Shown here one piece after another: positions 58,161 through 61,039 of a stretch of DNA of 61,039 nucleotides (its first letter is position 1; each line of letters begins with the position of its first letter). Source of the DNA: Kitasatospora phosalacinea. GTDB taxonomy: Bacteria > Actinomycetota > Actinomycetes > Streptomycetales > Streptomycetaceae. The DNA lies in contig NZ_BSSA01000041.1 of the NCBI RefSeq assembly GCF_030268885.1, positions 1 through 61,039 of the forward strand. Reading direction: 5' to 3'. The notes under the pieces were generated by a model. That model did no database searches, was not told the DNA's origin, and saw only the letters and a program-made list of their open reading frames with translations. The position numbers were made by a program, and so were the translations under genes.

Positions 58161-60383
58161 TCAGCCCTGCTTCGGCTGCTCCTCGAACGAGTCCTCGTCG
58201 TAGTCCTCGTCGATCTCGAGGTCGTCCTCGTCGTAGAACTCCTCGACGTCCTCCTCGTCCTCGAAGATCATCCGGTCGTCGCCGACGTCGTCCTTGTCGA
58301 TCTGACGGCGCACCGGCTCCACGGCCTCCGCGCCCTCGTCCCCGTCCTCGGACTCCTCGTCGAGCGCGTCGGTGAACTCCACGCCGTCGATCTCCGCCAG
58401 CCGCTCGGCCGCGTTGGTCGACCCGTCCGTGTCCGCCTCCACGGCCTTCACGAACCACTCCCGGGCCTCGTCCGCCCGACCCGCCGCGATCAGCGCGTCC
58501 GCGTACGCGTACCGCAGCCGCGCCGTCCACGGGTGGATCGCCGAGGACGCCAGCTCCGGGCTCTGCAGCGTCACCACGGCCGCGTCGAACTGCTCCAGGT
58601 CCGCCCGGGCACCGGCCGCGACCAGCCGCATCTCGACCTGGCCGGCCTTGTCCAGCTGCTTCACCTCGGGCTCACCGGCCATCGCCAGCGCCCGCTCCGG
58701 CCGGCCCAGACCGCGCTCGCAGTCCGCCATCACCGGCCACAGGTCGACCCGCCCGGTCATCCGCTTCGCCGCCCGGAACTCGGTCAGCGCCTCGGAGTAC
58801 CGCTGCGTCATGTACGAGGCGAACCCGGCCGCCTCGCGCACGCTCGCCACCCGCGAGGCCAGCCGCAGCGCGACCCGCGAGTAGTTGTAGGCCTCCTCCG
58901 GCTCGCTGTCGAGCAGCCGCGCCACCATCACCAGGTTGCGCGCCACGTCGTCCGCCAGCGTCTTCGGCAGGCTCTTCAGGTCCTGCCTGACGTCCGCGTC
59001 GATCTCGAACCCGGTCACGTCGTCCGGGATCGGCAGCCGCTTCACCGGCTCCTGCCGCCGCTCGTCGTACCCACCGCGGTCCCGGTCGTACCCGCCGCCG
59101 CGCGGCCGGTCGTCCCGCCCGCCGCGGAAGCCGCCCCGGTCGCCGCGGTCGTCCCGCCCGCCCCGGTAACCACCGCGGTCGTCACGGCGCTCGAAGCCAC
59201 CACCGCGCTGCGGACGGTCGTCACGGCGCTCGTACCCGCCGCTGCGCTGCGGGCGCTCGTCGCGACCGCGGTAGCCGCCGCCCTGGGGGCGGTCGTCGCG
59301 GCGCTCGAAGCCACCACTGCGCTGCGGGCGCTCGTCGCGGTCGCGGCCGTACGACGGACGGTCCTCACGCGGACGGAACCCACCGCGGTCCCCGCCCTGC
59401 GGGCGCTCGTCACGGCCCCGGTAGCCACCGCCCTGGGGGCGGTCGTCGCGGCGCTCGAAGCCACCACTGCGCTGCGGACGGTCGTCGAACGAACGCTCCT
59501 CAAGCGGACGGTAGCCGCCACCCTGGGGACGGTCGTCACGGCGCTCGTACCCGCCACTGCGCTGCGGGCGCTCGTCACGACCCCGGTAGCCACCACCCTG
59601 GGGGCGGTCGTCGCGGCGCTCGAAGCCACCACTGCGCTGCGGGCGCTCGTCACGACCCCGGTAGCCACCACCCTGGGGGCGGTCGTCGCGGCGCTCGAAG
59701 CCACCACTGCGCTGCGGGCGCTCGTCGCGGTCGCGGCCGTACGACGGACGGTCCTCACGCGGACGGAACCCACCGCGGTCCCCGCCCTGCGGACGCTCGT
59801 CACGGCCCCGGTAGCCACCGCCCTGGGGGCGGTCGTCGCGGCGCTCGAAGCCACCACTGCGCTGCGGACGGTCGTCGAACGAACGCTCCTCACGCGGACG
59901 GTAGCCGCCACCCTGGGGACGGTCGTCACGACGCTCGTACCCGCCGCTGCGCTGCGGGCGCTCGTCACGACCCCGGTACCCACCACCCTGCGGACGGTCG
60001 TCACGACGGAAGCCGCCACGGTCCCCGCGGTCCCCGCCCTGCGGACGGTCGTCACGCGAGCGGTACCCGCCCCCGCCGCCACCGCCGTACGACGGGCGGT
60101 CGTCACGCGACCGGTAGCCGCCACCACCCTGCGGGCGGTCGTCACGGCCCCGGTAACCACCGCCACCGCCACCGCCGTACGACGGACGGTCGTCACGGGA
60201 GCGGAAGCCCCCGCGGTCACCACCGCGGTCACCGCGGTCGTCACGACCCCGGTAGCCGCCGCCTTCGCCACGGTCGTCACGACGCGGGCCGCGGTCGTTC
60301 GACCAGCCCCCGCGCGACCTGGGCTCGTACCCCCGGCCGCCGTCGTTACGGCGCTCGGGACGGTCCTGGGGCGGGTTCGACAT
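58161..60383 (-). CDS. Large Arg/Gly/Asp-rich repeat protein with C-terminal helical repeat domain
   Basis: This 740-residue protein has two parts. Residues 1 to about 450 are disordered repeats of RPQRSGGFERRDDRPQ and GGGYRGRDE units, with many RGR/RGG and FER/YER aromatic-arginine pairs, as in RNA-binding condensate-forming proteins. The C-terminal 290 residues (EIDADVRQDLKSLPKTLADD, ALRLASRVASVREAAGFASY, RGLGRPERALAMAGEPEVK) form a TPR-like helical domain with a very acidic tail (DEDDLEIDEDYDED). The ATG at 60383 has AAGGAG. It sits immediately downstream of the rRNA operon, same strand. RNA or ribosome association is inference. Confidence 0.87.
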   Translation of the reverse strand: MSNPPQDRPERRNDGGRGYEPRSRGGWSNDRGPRRDDRGEGGGYRGRDDRGDRGGDRGGFRSRDDRPSYGGGGGGGYRGRDDRPQGGGGYRSRDDRPSYGGGGGGGYRSRDDRPQGGDRGDRGGFRRDDRPQGGGYRGRDERPQRSGGYERRDDRPQGGGYRPREERSFDDRPQRSGGFERRDDRPQGGGYRGRDERPQGGDRGGFRPREDRPSYGRDRDERPQRSGGFERRDDRPQGGGYRGRDERPQRSGGFERRDDRPQGGGYRGRDERPQRSGGYERRDDRPQGGGYRPLEERSFDDRPQRSGGFERRDDRPQGGGYRGRDERPQGGDRGGFRPREDRPSYGRDRDERPQRSGGFERRDDRPQGGGYRGRDERPQRSGGYERRDDRPQRGGGFERRDDRGGYRGGRDDRGDRGGFRGGRDDRPRGGGYDRDRGGYDERRQEPVKRLPIPDDVTGFEIDADVRQDLKSLPKTLADDVARNLVMVARLLDSEPEEAYNYSRVALRLASRVASVREAAGFASYMTQRYSEALTEFRAAKRMTGRVDLWPVMADCERGLGRPERALAMAGEPEVKQLDKAGQVEMRLVAAGARADLEQFDAAVVTLQSPELASSAIHPWTARLRYAYADALIAAGRADEAREWFVKAVEADTDGSTNAAERLAEIDGVEFTDALDEESEDGDEGAEAVEPVRRQIDKDDVGDDRMIFEDEEDVEEFYDEDDLEIDEDYDEDSFEEQPKQG
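59281..59976. repeat. Long in-frame direct repeat, 390-bp offset
   Basis: The segment 59281-59586 is almost identical to 59671-59976, with a handful of substitutions. The offset of 390 bp equals 130 codons, so gain or loss of the unit keeps frame. Within it, 75-bp subunits encode the 25-residue RPQRSGGFERR/RDDRPQGGGYRGRDE repeat. Confidence 0.85.
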
Positions 60384-60591
60384 GCTGGTGACTCCTTCTG
60401 CTTCTGCACACTGCGAGTTCGAGGGCGCCACTGCCGTTCCACCGACACCAGCGCGCGAGATCCGGACGCCTCCGCCCCCACCGGGGTCCGGAACGTCCGC
60501 CTTGTCCATTGTCCGGCATGCGACAGAACACCGCGTCCGGGTGTCCGACCGCGCCGTCCGCCGGCCGTAGCGTGTCCGCCTGATGCCCAAC

Positions 60592-60632
60592 AAAAAAGGC
60601 CGAGGCCCCAGCGAATCGCTGGGGCCTCGGCC
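60592..60632 (-). terminator. Intrinsic terminator of the rRNA operon
   Basis: GGCCGAGGCCCCAGCGA (60598-60614) is the exact complement of TCGCTGGGGCCTCGGCC (60616-60632). In the minus direction it is followed by TTTTTT (60592-60597). It lies 13 bp past the 5S 3' end and is one of the few canonical U-tract terminators in the window. Confidence 0.92.
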
Positions 60633-60644
60633 TATTGAAGAATT

Positions 60645-60763
60645 GTTCGGCGGCGTCCTACTCTCCCACAGGGTCCCCCCTGCAGTACCATCGGCGCTGT
60701 GAGGCTTAGCTTCCGGGTTCGGAATGTAACCGGGCGTTTCCCTCACGCTATGACCACCGAAAC
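60645..60763 (-). rRNA. rrf: 5S ribosomal RNA
   Basis: The minus strand reads GTTTCGGTGGTCATAGCGTG at the 5' end, then CCCGGTTACATTCCGAACCC and GGAAGCTAAGCC (loop B/C region). The 3' end is GGGAGAGTAGGACGCCGCCG followed by AAC. Length about 119 nt, normal for actinobacteria. The ends pair to form helix I (TTTCGGTGGT side with the 3' end). The spacer to 23S is about 104 nt and contains no tRNA. Confidence 0.97.
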
Positions 60764-60867
60764 CCTATCGGGTATTCAGCGAACACACTTTTCAGTTGAA
60801 AGTGGTGTTACTTGTTCGCCGGCGATAGCTGTTCGCTACCCGGGAACCACACAGTGAACGCGAGCGT

Positions 60868-61039
<172 letters not shown>

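Noticed and set aside
57375..60638. Long plus-strand open frame as a gene
   Set aside because: It lacks a family signature, crosses a convergent terminator hairpin and the end of a real gene, and its composition mirrors the opposite-strand repeats.
60764..60867. tRNA in the 23S-5S spacer
   Set aside because: No cloverleaf or TTCGA-type T-loop with matching acceptor ends; the length fits a simple processing spacer.

Overview
The window is high-GC actinobacterial DNA with strong third-position GC bias, frequent GTG starts and no in-frame TTA codon that I noticed. Gene content and order (Rpf proteins, ScpAB, ParA, PyrG, RecN, TlyA and NAD kinase beside an rRNA operon) point to Streptomycetaceae (Streptomyces, Kitasatospora or a relative). 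I cannot assign a species by reading alone.

Region 1 (1-31.4 kb) is mostly accessory. It opens with a LysR regulator divergent from an NmrA-like oxidoreductase. Next comes a sugar-uptake operon on the minus strand (solute-binding lipoprotein, two permeases, GH1 beta-glucosidase), divergent from a secreted GH81 endo-beta-1,3-glucanase. A LacI-family regulator lies 6 kb away. Copies of the palindrome TGAGAGCGCTCTCA sit in both divergent promoters, and a 13/14 copy lies upstream of the LacI gene, suggesting one beta-glucan regulon. Small modules follow: DoxX/HxlR, DUF1684, TesB, AlkB, an MBL-fold protein, TetR/DUF4865, and two Rpf-type cell-wall hydrolases, the longer with a very long leader. 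Der, Cmk and TyrA are core genes. Two tandem DUF4139 proteins, a DUF952 protein and a TrmB/LuxR-type regulator separate them from the Scp cluster.

Region 2 (31.6-37.7 kb) is a minus-strand chromosome-segregation block with overlapping genes: ParA, a ribbon-helix-helix protein, ScpA, ScpB and RluB. It is preceded by alanine dehydrogenase, whose promoter carries a palindrome.

Region 3 (37.9-58 kb) holds an orphan ATPase/TPR protein, a NUDIX hydrolase, CTP synthase, a GH15 trehalase-like enzyme, a glycosyltransferase, RecN, a divergent YczE/MocR pair, NAD kinase and TlyA. It continues with a histone-tail-like repeat protein, an SCP2-domain protein, a lipoprotein, a HAD-IIA phosphatase, a TPR protein and a DUF1015 protein.

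Region 4 (58.1-61.0 kb) has a 740-residue Arg/Gly/Asp-rich repeat protein with a C-terminal helical repeat domain. After it come an intrinsic terminator, 5S rRNA and the 3' end of 23S rRNA, all on the minus strand. Several convergent gene pairs are separated by perfect long hairpins.
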